64,000 nt of DNA from Shewanella yunxiaonensis (GTDB lineage: Bacteria > Pseudomonadota > Gammaproteobacteria > Enterobacterales > Shewanellaceae): contig NZ_CP073587.1 in the NCBI RefSeq assembly GCF_018223345.1, positions 1,213,001 through 1,277,000 of the forward strand, in the 5' to 3' direction. The number at the start of each line of letters is the position of its first letter. Within the stretch, counting starts at the first letter, position 1. This document shows, piece after piece, positions 18,028-26,737 of this stretch. The notes beneath the pieces were generated by a model. The model did not search any database and was not told the DNA's origin. It worked only from the letters and a program-made list of their open reading frames with translations. Made by a program: the position numbers and the translations under genes.

Positions 18028-19005
18028 ATGTTTTCTAATGAAGTTATTTTCCTGGGGTTGATATTTATTGCGGTGATATTTCTCTCACAGGCGCTATTTT
18101 TACCGGTATACAGCCCTCAGCGGGCAAATACGTCGTTAGTGCGTAAACGTCTTAAAAAGTTATCAGAGGAGGCAGGTGACAAGAATTTTGAAACGTCGCT
18201 ATTACGTAGAAACCGTCTGAGCAAAGTAGGGGTTATAGGCCGAGCATTAGAGCGCATTGAGTTTATTGAGAATTTGAGCGACCGGTTGGAACTGGCTGAT
18301 TACAAATTATTGGGTCATCAGTTTCTATTGATGGCAGTCGGCAGTGCTTTAGTGCTTGGGATCGGCAGTTGGTTTTACCTACGTGAACCATTGGCCGGTG
18401 GCTTCGTTGGTATAGTCACTATCATGCTGTTTTACTTCAAGCTTAATCGTGATATCACAAAGCGAATGGATGCGATAGAAAGCAGTTTCCCCGATGCATT
18501 GGATGTAATACGCCGGGCATTGCAGGCCGGATATTCATTTTCGGATGCAATCAAATTAGTCACAGAAGAAATGCAGGGACCTCTGGCAAAAGAATTTAGC
18601 CTGATGTTCGCCAATATCAATTACAGCAAAGATACTAAACGTGCACTATTGGGGTTTATCGAGCGAGTTCCAAGTGTTTCTGCGATGGCATTTGCTAGCG
18701 CTGTCATGGTGCAAAAAGAAACGGGCGGTAATCTTGCTGAGAACATTGAGAATCTTTCAACGGTAATACGTCAACGTTTTACCTTTAGACGTCGTGTTAA
18801 AACATTGTCGGCAGAGGGTCGTTTATCTGCCTGGATTTTGATTTTGCTCCCCTTCGTTTTATTTGCGGTTATCTATATCCAAACGCCGGGTTATGTTGCT
18901 GAATTAACCGGTACTGAAGATGGGAGACGATTACTGATTTGGGGCGCCATCGGCATGGTCGTCGGTGGATTGTGGATACGTAAACTGATTAGGATAGACA
19001 TGTAA
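18028..19005 (+). CDS. tadB: TadB inner-membrane platform protein
   Basis: 325 residues, GspF-like T2SSF domain. There is an N-terminal membrane span, central spans near residues 105-140, the signature 'SFPDALDVIRRALQAGYSFSDAIKLV', and C-terminal spans. With TadC it forms the inner-membrane platform for pilus extension. ATG 18028 is preceded by AGGAGA; the TTG two codons upstream falls too close. It ends one base before tadC begins. Confidence 0.93.
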   Translation: MFSNEVIFLGLIFIAVIFLSQALFLPVYSPQRANTSLVRKRLKKLSEEAGDKNFETSLLRRNRLSKVGVIGRALERIEFIENLSDRLELADYKLLGHQFLLMAVGSALVLGIGSWFYLREPLAGGFVGIVTIMLFYFKLNRDITKRMDAIESSFPDALDVIRRALQAGYSFSDAIKLVTEEMQGPLAKEFSLMFANINYSKDTKRALLGFIERVPSVSAMAFASAVMVQKETGGNLAENIENLSTVIRQRFTFRRRVKTLSAEGRLSAWILILLPFVLFAVIYIQTPGYVAELTGTEDGRRLLIWGAIGMVVGGLWIRKLIRIDM

Positions 19006-19006
19006 T

Positions 19007-19975
19007 ATGGAATACTTAATCGGACTATTCAGTACTATTTTTGATGACCCCCTGCATGTAAAGTGGGCCATCTACTCTGTGGCAGCGATTGCCGGGGTGA
19101 CATTAGCCATTTCAGTATCCTTGTTGATCTCCGGAGTCTATTCGCCTGTCAGGCGAAAAATGCAGGGGCTGAGTCAACATGAAGCTGTCAGTCCCAAGGC
19201 CTCTAACAATATGACAAGTACCTTGGAACATGGGATAAGTAAGTTAGGTAAACAGCCATTTCTAAACCTTTCGAATGATGAAACCCGGCGTTTATTGATC
19301 CATGCGGGGTTACATTCTGAAAGTGCGTTAGCGGTGTTTAGTGCTATTCGCCTGTTATTACTGTTACTGGGGGCCGGCATTTCGATTCTTGTCCTCAACA
19401 TATTTTCGGATTTATCGGCACTTGCCAGTATTTATATTGTGTGTTTGATTGTTGGCATTGTTTTTTTATCACCGTCGTTAGTTTTGCAATCCATGGCCAC
19501 TCGACGAATGCGGCTATTGCGAACAGGTTTTCCTGATGCGTTGGACTTGTTGGTTGTCTGCTGTGAGGCCGGCTTAGGGTTACTCGCAGCATTAAGCCGC
19601 GTTGCCAAGGAGTTGGCGTTTAGTCACCCCGCACTGGCCAGTGAATTAGAACTGGTTTGCTCTAAAGCTCGTGCGGGGTTGACGATCAAGGTGGCGTTAC
19701 AAGAATTTACTGAACGTACTGGTCTGGAAGATATTAAGGGGCTTAATTCAGCCATTTCACAAAGCATCCGGTTAGGGACTGGAATTGCTGAAACCTTGAG
19801 GGTATTTTCCGATGAATACCGGAATAAACGGCTTCAGGAAGCTGAGGAAAAAGCGGCCAAGCTGGCAGTTAAGATGATTTTCCCAATGATGTTCTGTATT
19901 TGGCCATCATTCTTCATTGTGGCTGTAGGGCCCGCAGTACTCAAAGTTATGAAAGTGTGGGGACAAGCATTTTAA
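19007..19975 (+). CDS. tadC: TadC inner-membrane platform protein
   Basis: 322 residues, second GspF-like protein. It shows 'GFPDALDLLVVCCEAGLGLLAALSRVAKEL' and the closing 'KLAVKMIFPMMFCIWPSFFIVAVGPA', typical of TadC. It is a paralogue of TadB with shared topology and pairs with it in the platform. It follows tadB with no gap, indicating coupled translation. Confidence 0.93.
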   Translation: MEYLIGLFSTIFDDPLHVKWAIYSVAAIAGVTLAISVSLLISGVYSPVRRKMQGLSQHEAVSPKASNNMTSTLEHGISKLGKQPFLNLSNDETRRLLIHAGLHSESALAVFSAIRLLLLLLGAGISILVLNIFSDLSALASIYIVCLIVGIVFLSPSLVLQSMATRRMRLLRTGFPDALDLLVVCCEAGLGLLAALSRVAKELAFSHPALASELELVCSKARAGLTIKVALQEFTERTGLEDIKGLNSAISQSIRLGTGIAETLRVFSDEYRNKRLQEAEEKAAKLAVKMIFPMMFCIWPSFFIVAVGPAVLKVMKVWGQAF

Positions 19976-20020
19976 GCACTGTTAAATGGCTGATGCCTTT
20001 CATTTGCATGGAGCGAAACT

Positions 20021-21076
20021 ATGGGGTCATTGTTGAAACTAAACGCTCGCAATTTTAGCACACCACTTCTTTTGGGAATGTTGATAATAGCTGGCGGGTA
20101 TCTTACGGGCTGTGCCAGCCATTCGGCACCCCAGGCAGTTAAACAGGAACCTCAAAGACAAGATCTTTTCGACGATCAAACGCGGCTGGTCGCGCGACCG
20201 AAAGCACCTCCTCAAAGTGAACAGGAAGCATTAGATAAAGCCCTGAAGGAGGAACAAACAGGGCGTTTGGATAAAGCGCTCTATTTATATATTCAGGCGC
20301 TGGATTTCAATCCGACCAATGCAAAAACTTTCTACAAGATTGCTAAAATTCATACATTGCGAGGTAATGAAGATATTGCCCTTCGCGCTTTTAATGAGGC
20401 ATTACAGTTAGATCCAGATTTTATATTGGCTCATGCAGAGCTAGGAATTATTGAAATGGATCAACATGAATATGCCCAAGCGCGTATTCATTTGGAAAAA
20501 GCTATCGAATTAGATCAGCGCCGATTAAAAGAAAACAAAGGCAGCACGATATCCCAACCGGCCAACTTTCCACTGGATCAACAATCGCCACTGCGGGTTT
20601 ACAATGCATTAGGTGTATTGAATGACTTACAAGATCGCCACCAGTTGGCCAGAGACTATTTCCATCTGGCGCTCGATTATCAGCCACATTCAGCAGCTCT
20701 TGCGACTAACTTAGGGTATTCCTACTACCTTAGTGGCGATTTGCAACAGGCTGAGAGCTACTTAAAACGAGCAATTCAAGATGATGCTAGTTTCGCCCGC
20801 GCGTGGTCTAATCTTGGGCTGATATATATCAGAAAACACCAAGATGATTTGGCGTTGTCGATGTTTGAACAAACCATGAGTAAAGCTGACGCATTAAATG
20901 ATCTTGGCTATTTTCTCATGCTGGAGGGACAATATGACAAGGCAATTAGCATATTCAAGCAAGCAATAGATGCATCTCCTAGCTATTTTGAAAAAGCGCA
21001 AAAAAATTTAAAACGTGCACAAGCTGAGTTGTTACATAGCGAAGCTCAACATTTACAGAACTATGGCAGTAATTAA
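20021..21076 (+). CDS. tadD: TadD tetratricopeptide-repeat lipoprotein
   Basis: 351 residues. A lipoprotein signal with lipobox 'LTGC' (Cys about residue 31) is followed by five to six TPR units between residues 65 and 325 (for example 'KTFYKIAKIHTLRGNEDIALRAFNEALQLDP'). TadD lipoproteins act as pilotins or scaffolds needed for secretin assembly. GGAG is nine bases before the start. It is the last gene of the Tad locus. Confidence 0.9.
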   Translation: MGSLLKLNARNFSTPLLLGMLIIAGGYLTGCASHSAPQAVKQEPQRQDLFDDQTRLVARPKAPPQSEQEALDKALKEEQTGRLDKALYLYIQALDFNPTNAKTFYKIAKIHTLRGNEDIALRAFNEALQLDPDFILAHAELGIIEMDQHEYAQARIHLEKAIELDQRRLKENKGSTISQPANFPLDQQSPLRVYNALGVLNDLQDRHQLARDYFHLALDYQPHSAALATNLGYSYYLSGDLQQAESYLKRAIQDDASFARAWSNLGLIYIRKHQDDLALSMFEQTMSKADALNDLGYFLMLEGQYDKAISIFKQAIDASPSYFEKAQKNLKRAQAELLHSEAQHLQNYGSN

Positions 21077-21298
21077 TCCGAAAACTTGCATAGCCTGAGG
21101 TTAAATGCAGTCATTTTTCGCGTGGGGAAACTCCTCTGTTACCTATCTTTGCCCTAAATACTGTTTGCTCTCGGAATTATTCGATAAAACTAGCTTGGTC
21201 GACGATTGTACTAGGGTTGGCGTGTTATTTTTTTTAAAGAATACAATATAGTAAAAAATTGCGTGGATATTCTATCGACAGGGGAAAATGCAGTAATT

Positions 21299-22108
21299 AT
21301 GCGAAAAATTGCAATCGTGTTAATGGGGCTTATCAGCTTTAGCGCATCTGTGCGTGCTGAAACAGTATTTGAATATGGCGCTGGAGTCGTTGCTGTTAGT
21401 TTGCCCGCTTATCCGGGGTCTAAAGATCAGGATTCGTATGTCTTACCTTTGCCATATTTTTATTATAAAGATGACCACATCAAGGTTGACCGAGAAGGGT
21501 TGGTAGGCAACTTATTTCAATCCAACCGTTGGAAATTGGAAGCCTCATTCTCAGGTGCTATTCCGGTTAACAGCGATAAGTCTTCAGTACGCACAGGCAT
21601 GCCTGATCTGGGATGGACGCTAGAAGCAGGACCACGGTTGTTGTTTTATATTACTGAGCCTGAAAAACGCAAAGGATATCTCCGGGCCCAACTCTTTGGT
21701 AGAAAGGCCTTTGCTACGGATTTTAGTTATCTGGACCAGATAGGTTATCGTGCAGGCTTCGGGTTGGAGTCAGAGCAAGTTATCTCAACCTGGAATGACA
21801 AAACGCTCTTTTGGAGCAATCGCCTCACGTTTAACTGGGCGAACGCTGAGTATCTGGATTATTTTTATGGCGTTTCTGATCAGTACGCGACTAGTGGCAG
21901 ACCTGCATACCGTAGCCATGCGGGCTATGCCGTGACCGAATTTTCGTCAGGTATAGTGGTTAAATTTGACCACATGATGCTAGCGGCATTTGCGCGATAT
22001 GATAACTTCTCTGGCTCAAGTGCAACTGACAGTCCGCTGTTACAAACAAACTCAAATTTCACCGTGGGTCTTGGCCTTATCTGGATTATAGGTAGTAACA
22101 AAAGTTAG
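21299..22108 (+). CDS. MipA/OmpV family outer-membrane protein
   Basis: 269 residues. A signal peptide ('MRKIAIVLMGLISFSASVRA') is followed by a beta-rich protein with alternating aromatic strands and a terminal hydrophobic strand, as in MipA/OmpV porin-like barrels: 'AGVVAVSLPAYPGSKDQDSYVLPLPYFYYKDD' is the characteristic N-terminal block. MipA scaffolds peptidoglycan enzymes in E. coli; OmpV relatives are immunogenic porins. The start at ATG 21299 begins the signal peptide; a CAGGGG ribosome-like site is somewhat distant. It stands alone. Confidence 0.83.
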   Translation: MRKIAIVLMGLISFSASVRAETVFEYGAGVVAVSLPAYPGSKDQDSYVLPLPYFYYKDDHIKVDREGLVGNLFQSNRWKLEASFSGAIPVNSDKSSVRTGMPDLGWTLEAGPRLLFYITEPEKRKGYLRAQLFGRKAFATDFSYLDQIGYRAGFGLESEQVISTWNDKTLFWSNRLTFNWANAEYLDYFYGVSDQYATSGRPAYRSHAGYAVTEFSSGIVVKFDHMMLAAFARYDNFSGSSATDSPLLQTNSNFTVGLGLIWIIGSNKS

Positions 22109-22309
22109 CAATTTTTCAGCAGGACATTAATAAAGGCAAAATCCTCACTTGTTAACGGGGGCTGGGTTCATCGGCGTTTTCCTAATGCCGCCGCATTACC
22201 TGCGGTATAGGAAAGCGCGCTGATGTCTCATAGCTTGAATCTGTCTTTTAAGTGACCTTTTCGGTAAAATTAATGCCTGAGTCACCCATTTACTGCAGCA
22301 GGGATTGTT

Positions 22310-23062
22310 ATGTTCCCGGTCGATACCCACACTCATACCGTCGCTTCCACCCACGCCTACAGTACCGTACATGATTATCTGGCGGTTGCTAAACAGCGTG
22401 GCATCCAATTGTTTGCGCTGACAGATCATGGCCCGGCGATGGCCGATGCTCCTTATTTCTGGCATTTCGTAAATCTTCGAGTGTTACCCCGGGTCGTCGA
22501 CGGTGTTGCAATTTTGCGTGGCATTGAAGCCAATATCAGCAATGAACGGGGGGATATTGACTACTTCGGTGATTATCTGGCCGAACTGGATATGGTGCAG
22601 GCAGGTTTTCATGAACCGGTGTTTCCGCCCACTGATGTGGCTAACCATACTGAAGCGCTGCTGGCATGCATTCAAAGCGGCAAGGTGGACATCATTACGC
22701 ATCCGGGAAATCCACGTTATCCCATCGAACAGGACATTATTGTTAAAACGGCCGCTAAATATAATGTGGCGTTGGAAATCAATAATTCCTCGTTTGTTTC
22801 CTCACGAAAGGGGAGTGAGCCGACCTGTTTATCTATTGCTAAACTGGCAGTTAAATATGATGCGCAGTTGGTGATGGGATCAGATTCCCATATTGCATTT
22901 ACGCTGGGTCAGTTTGACCAAGCGTTAAGCATTATTGATGAAGCGGGTTATACCCATGAGCGTTTATTAAATTACGCTCCTAAGACGTTACTATCGTTTT
23001 TGAAGGGTAGGGGGCATCGTACCGTAGATGATCTGCTGGATTACTTTAATTCCAATAGCTGA
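22310..23062 (+). CDS. ycdX: PHP-domain phosphatase YcdX
   Basis: 250 residues. The N-terminal '[17 protein letters not shown]' supplies the first metal ligands, 'ITHPGNP' and 'MGSDSHIAF' the later ones, giving the trinuclear zinc site of YcdX-type PHP phosphatases. E. coli YcdX is 245 residues and has been linked to swarming. It lies before cysQ, 32 bases apart, in the same orientation. Confidence 0.9.
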   Translation: MFPVDTHTHTVASTHAYSTVHDYLAVAKQRGIQLFALTDHGPAMADAPYFWHFVNLRVLPRVVDGVAILRGIEANISNERGDIDYFGDYLAELDMVQAGFHEPVFPPTDVANHTEALLACIQSGKVDIITHPGNPRYPIEQDIIVKTAAKYNVALEINNSSFVSSRKGSEPTCLSIAKLAVKYDAQLVMGSDSHIAFTLGQFDQALSIIDEAGYTHERLLNYAPKTLLSFLKGRGHRTVDDLLDYFNSNS

Positions 23063-23094
23063 CGCAGTAGAACTGCGCAACTTTTGAGGTCGTT

Positions 23095-23904
23095 ATGCTG
23101 AATCATAGCCAGATGCAGCAATTACAGGCGATTGCTATCGCAGCAGGCAACGCGATAATGTCAGTCTATCGCACACAAGACTTTAATGTGGAACTGAAGG
23201 CTGACCAAACGCCTGTCACCCAAGCTGATCTTCTTAGCCATCAAGTCATTAACCGTAACCTCCAACGGTATTTCCCGCAATGGCCTGTGTTGTCTGAGGA
23301 ATCTGTTGTTGCATGGGAACAACGTAAGGAATGGCAACAATTTTGGTTAGTTGACCCACTGGATGGCACTAAGGAATTTATCAAACGAAATGGTGAATTC
23401 ACGGTCAATATTGCGCTTATTGATAAGGGGGAAGCCGTTGCTGGTGTGGTCTATGTGCCTGTGACTGGTGAATGTTATTGCGGCTGCAAAGGTCTTGGCA
23501 GTTGGAAAATCATCAAAGATCAAGTATCGTCGCTCACCGCCAGCGCGCCTTCGCGCCGTAATACGCCGGTAATAGTAAGTAGCCGCTCACATGTAACGCC
23601 CGGACTGCAAGACTTTTTAGCAACTCTCCAGAATTTTGAATTGCTTGAAGTGGGGAGTTCGCTCAAGTTATGTCTGCTGGCAGAGGGGCGGGCCGACCTA
23701 TATCCTCGATTGGGTGATACCAGTTGGTGGGATATCGCCGCAGGGCAAGCGGTGTTGGAACATGCAGGTGGTAAACTACTGCGTTACGACGGTGGTGAGC
23801 CTTTACGATATAACCAAACCGCACAATTGACCAATCCCTGGTTTATTGCCTGCAGTGCAGATTGGTTGTTGGATTCAGAAGTAATGTCCGGGGAGACAGA
23901 ATGA
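23095..23904 (+). CDS. cysQ: 3'(2'),5'-bisphosphate nucleotidase CysQ
   Basis: 269 residues, inositol-monophosphatase fold. Motifs are 'VLSEES' (metal Glu), 'WLVDPLDGTKEFI' (the DPLDGT metal site) and 'SWWDIAAGQAVLEHAGG'. CysQ hydrolyses PAP, the by-product of sulfate assimilation, to AMP at the inner face of the membrane. Its TGA overlaps the ATG of the next gene (ATGA), so it is translationally coupled to the fructokinase. Confidence 0.92.
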   Translation: MLNHSQMQQLQAIAIAAGNAIMSVYRTQDFNVELKADQTPVTQADLLSHQVINRNLQRYFPQWPVLSEESVVAWEQRKEWQQFWLVDPLDGTKEFIKRNGEFTVNIALIDKGEAVAGVVYVPVTGECYCGCKGLGSWKIIKDQVSSLTASAPSRRNTPVIVSSRSHVTPGLQDFLATLQNFELLEVGSSLKLCLLAEGRADLYPRLGDTSWWDIAAGQAVLEHAGGKLLRYDGGEPLRYNQTAQLTNPWFIACSADWLLDSEVMSGETE

Positions 23905-24800
23905 TCAGATTTGGGATTGATTTAGGTGGCACTAAGATTGAGCTGGTGGCTTTGGATGAAGCCGGAAAAGAGCTCTATCGGCAACGCGTGGTCACGCCTA
24001 AAAATTACCCCGGAACACTTGATGCTATTTGCAGTTTGGTGACTGATGCGGAACGTCAGTTAGGCCATGAGGGCACTGTAGGTGTGGGGATCCCCGGCGT
24101 CGTGTCTCCGTTTACCGGAGAAGTCAAAAACGGTAATTCAGTATGGCTGCATGGTCATCCGCTGGATAAAGATTTGGGGCTGCGGCTTGATCGTCAGGTC
24201 CGTGTCGCAAACGACGCAAATTGTTTTGCAGTTTCGGAAGCGGTTGATGGTGCCGGTGCCGGTAAGCGCATGGTATTCGGCGTGATTCTTGGAACGGGTG
24301 TTGGTGGCGGTATCGCCGTGGATGGCAAAGTCCATGCCGGTGGTAATGGCATTGCCGGCGAATGGGGCCATATTCCTTTACCCTGGATGCGCCCAGAGGA
24401 ATTTCGTTCCGCTAAGTGCTTCTGTGGCAACTATGACTGTACTGAATGTTATATCTCCGGTACGGGCTTTCTGAGAGATTACAATCAAGCCACGCATGGC
24501 AACGTGGTTTCTGGTAACGACGTGATGCAGTTGGTCGCACAGGGCGACGAGCAGGCCAATGCCGCTTTTGAACGCTTTCTTGACCGTCTGGCGCGCTCGT
24601 TGGCATCGATGATCAATATTCTCGATCCTGACGTCATTGTCTTAGGCGGTGGAATGTCCAATGTGGATGCCATTTATACGCGTTTACCCGCCTTGCTCAA
24701 ACCTTATGTGTTAGGTGGCGAATGTGAAACTCCTGTGGTGAAAAACCTGCATGGTAGTTCTTCCGGCGTCCGCGGTGCGGCCTGGTTATGGCCGTTATAG
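23901..24800 (+). CDS. mak: ROK-family fructokinase Mak
   Basis: 299 residues. 'IRFGIDLGGTKIELVALDE' is the phosphate-binding motif of ROK kinases; 'NDANCFAVSEAVDGAGAG', 'GTGVGGGIAVDGK', 'GEWGHIPLPWM' and the zinc cluster 'CFCGNYDCTECY' follow. 'NILDPDVIVLGGGMSNVD' and 'SSGVRGAAWLWP' match E. coli Mak very closely as I remember it. It phosphorylates fructose (and possibly mannose) with ATP. ATG 23901 overlaps the cysQ stop; the longer frame upstream lies within cysQ. Confidence 0.92.
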   Translation: MIRFGIDLGGTKIELVALDEAGKELYRQRVVTPKNYPGTLDAICSLVTDAERQLGHEGTVGVGIPGVVSPFTGEVKNGNSVWLHGHPLDKDLGLRLDRQVRVANDANCFAVSEAVDGAGAGKRMVFGVILGTGVGGGIAVDGKVHAGGNGIAGEWGHIPLPWMRPEEFRSAKCFCGNYDCTECYISGTGFLRDYNQATHGNVVSGNDVMQLVAQGDEQANAAFERFLDRLARSLASMINILDPDVIVLGGGMSNVDAIYTRLPALLKPYVLGGECETPVVKNLHGSSSGVRGAAWLWPL

Positions 24801-24885
24801 TCATTTTATGAAGATTAGTTCACTGGCCGGGACAAAGCCTTGCCAGTACACTGATCCAAGATTAATACCCTAGACGTGAATACCC

Positions 24886-25674
24886 ATGTTTCTGATTAAA
24901 AACCTGATATCTCAACTCTTCATGCCAATACCTCTGGCCGTGATTTTACTGTTATTGGCATTGTGGTTCTGGCGTCGCAAGCCAAAACTTGCCAAGGGGT
25001 TAGTGCTGGTGTCGATGACCTGGCTGTTATTACTCAGCAGTAGTTTTGGCAGTTACTGGTTACTCTGGCCCTTAGAACAACAATACGCTGTAAGGACCGA
25101 TACACCTAAACATGCCAGTGTCGTGATGGTGCTTGGTTCTGGGCATGATGATGCAATTGTGGGAGAAGCTCGCCATAAGCTTTCCACCACAGCATTGGCA
25201 AGACTGACTGAAGGTGTTGCTCAGGTGAAGAAGGCTAACAGTCCTGATTGTCTACTGGTCGTGAGTGGCTGGACCGGCGGCATAAATTCAACCTCTCATG
25301 CACAGCAAATGCATGATGCTGCAGTGGATATGGGCGCAAATGCTGAAAGGATCCTCGAACTGTCTGATGCGCGCGACACCATAGAAGAAGCGCTGGCATT
25401 GAGAAAAGCTTTTGGTGCATCGGCGACCGATATGGGAGAGGATGCCGTGGGGGGCCGTCAACTGGTGTTGGTGACGTCTGCAGCGCATATGCCGCGTGCC
25501 ATGAAGATTTTTAAGATGGCAGGAATGGACCCAGTCGCTGCACCTACTGACTTTCTGGCACGGCGTGATCACTGGTGGCGCTTTAGCACTGAGAATCTGA
25601 ATAAGTCTGCAAAGGCGATCCACGAATATTTAGGTATGACCTGGTTAAGCATTCGTATTATGTTAGGTATGTGA
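24886..25674 (+). CDS. elyC: ElyC/YdcF-family envelope protein (DUF218)
   Basis: 262 residues with two N-terminal membrane spans and a DUF218 periplasmic domain: 'ASVVMVLGSGHDDA', 'LLVVSGWTGG', 'DTIEEALALRK' and 'VLVTSAAHMPRAMKIFKMAGM'. E. coli ElyC is 259 residues and acts in peptidoglycan/undecaprenyl-phosphate metabolism at the inner membrane. The high similarity in length and topology supports ElyC over the cytoplasmic YdcF type. Confidence 0.85.
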   Translation: MFLIKNLISQLFMPIPLAVILLLLALWFWRRKPKLAKGLVLVSMTWLLLLSSSFGSYWLLWPLEQQYAVRTDTPKHASVVMVLGSGHDDAIVGEARHKLSTTALARLTEGVAQVKKANSPDCLLVVSGWTGGINSTSHAQQMHDAAVDMGANAERILELSDARDTIEEALALRKAFGASATDMGEDAVGGRQLVLVTSAAHMPRAMKIFKMAGMDPVAAPTDFLARRDHWWRFSTENLNKSAKAIHEYLGMTWLSIRIMLGM

Positions 25675-25702
25675 ACTCTGCTAGAGGCCCATTCCTAATA
25701 AA

Positions 25703-26389
25703 ATGAATACTGATGTAATTGAGGTTCGCACGTTAAGCAAGCGTAATGCTGTGACGCTAACCTTGCTGGGAAGTATCAGCCTATTCACTGGGTTATGTTT
25801 ATTTATTGTCTGGCGCGAGCTGTTTGTCCCCGCATTGATTTTTTTCTCCTGTGGGGCGGTTGCGCTGGTGCTGGGAATTGCCAAGCGCATAGAGCCAGAA
25901 ATTGTGTTGCGGCTGGCACCCGAGGGACTCACCTTTTATCACCGCCGAGGCCAGCTGACAGTCGCTTGGGATAATGTTCAGCGTTTTGATTTATTGCGGA
26001 TCCAGCATGGCATCGATTGGCTGACATTGCCTTATCTGGGGATCAAGTTGAAAGCCGTGAATCCGCTACTGGATGTTATTTCTCCTCGGCTAGCCACTGG
26101 CTTATTGGCAGAACAGCGCTCATTGGTGATGACCGCAGTAGCGAATGATGAAGATTTGCAAAGCCTGGAACACTATCTGTCAGCTGAGTTTGAGCCGTTG
26201 GTGGTGAATGGTGATCGATACCGCGGCTTATTGGCGATGTTTGGTCGCCGCTGCTTGATGTTGGACAAATATCTTGGTTTTCACCTGTATATCCCTACCG
26301 AATTCCTGCCAATGGCACCACAACAACTGCTGAAGGAATTAAAGGAATATAAAGCCCAGCAGATACGCAATGGTGACAGTATCAATTAA
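25703..26389 (+). CDS. DUF2982-type membrane protein
   Basis: 228 residues. Two close N-terminal membrane spans (about residues 17-60) precede a soluble domain with 'RLAPEGLTFYHRRGQLTVAWDNVQRFDLLR', a PH-like, membrane-proximal pattern. I recall this as the DUF2982 family of Shewanella and relatives, of unknown function. It lies 28 bases after elyC in the same orientation and is probably co-transcribed. Confidence 0.72.
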   Translation: MNTDVIEVRTLSKRNAVTLTLLGSISLFTGLCLFIVWRELFVPALIFFSCGAVALVLGIAKRIEPEIVLRLAPEGLTFYHRRGQLTVAWDNVQRFDLLRIQHGIDWLTLPYLGIKLKAVNPLLDVISPRLATGLLAEQRSLVMTAVANDEDLQSLEHYLSAEFEPLVVNGDRYRGLLAMFGRRCLMLDKYLGFHLYIPTEFLPMAPQQLLKELKEYKAQQIRNGDSIN

Positions 26390-26392
26390 GTC

Positions 26393-26435
26393 AAAATAGC
26401 TATAGATGCGAATAGGATGTTACTTAGCTATTTTT
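26393..26435 (+). terminator. Possible terminator after the elyC-DUF2982 unit
   Basis: A perfect 10-bp inverted repeat (26393-26402 with 26425-26434, AAAATAGCTA/TAGCTATTTT) ends in a T run immediately after the DUF2982 stop. The 22-base loop is long, which lowers confidence. Confidence 0.5.
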
Positions 26436-26662
26436 CCCTCTTCCGAAACCATTAAATTAATAGAGCGCAACAGTAAACTAACCCTGCGGGTTATCAATAG
26501 TGAAGATATATCAGTAATGCTGATGGCTATTTGTCTGTATGTAGGCATAGTAATTTAAGAGTATCCCATTAAAATTAACCATAATTAATTGATATTCAAC
26601 TAATATTTGTGTTTGTTCTGGATAAATGTGTCACCGCTATTTAGAACAGCCATTACAGAATG

Positions 26663-26692
26663 AAAAAAGAGACCCATCTGGATCTCTTTTTT
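26663..26692. terminator. Bidirectional terminator between convergent units
   Basis: A 10-bp stem (26663-26672, AAAAAAGAGA, with 26683-26692, TCTCTTTTTT) has additional CC/GG pairing inside. It gives a T tract in both directions, so it can end the decaheme cytochrome mRNA on the minus strand and readthrough from the plus strand. Confidence 0.8.
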
Positions 26693-26706
26693 ATTGGGTT
26701 GAATAT

Positions 26707-26730
26707 CTAGGGCCTTGCAGGAAGCCCTAG
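26707..26730 (-). other. Conserved 3'-UTR hairpin after decaheme cytochrome 1
   Basis: Arms CTAGGG/CCCTAG (26707-26712 with 26725-26730) plus CTT/AAG form a stem with one bulged base and a GCAGG loop, just after the stop codon. The same element follows the paralogue (29771-29794), where an outer A-T pair is replaced by G-C on both sides. That compensatory change supports selection on an RNA structure. Confidence 0.6.
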
Positions 26731-26737
26731 AGATTTC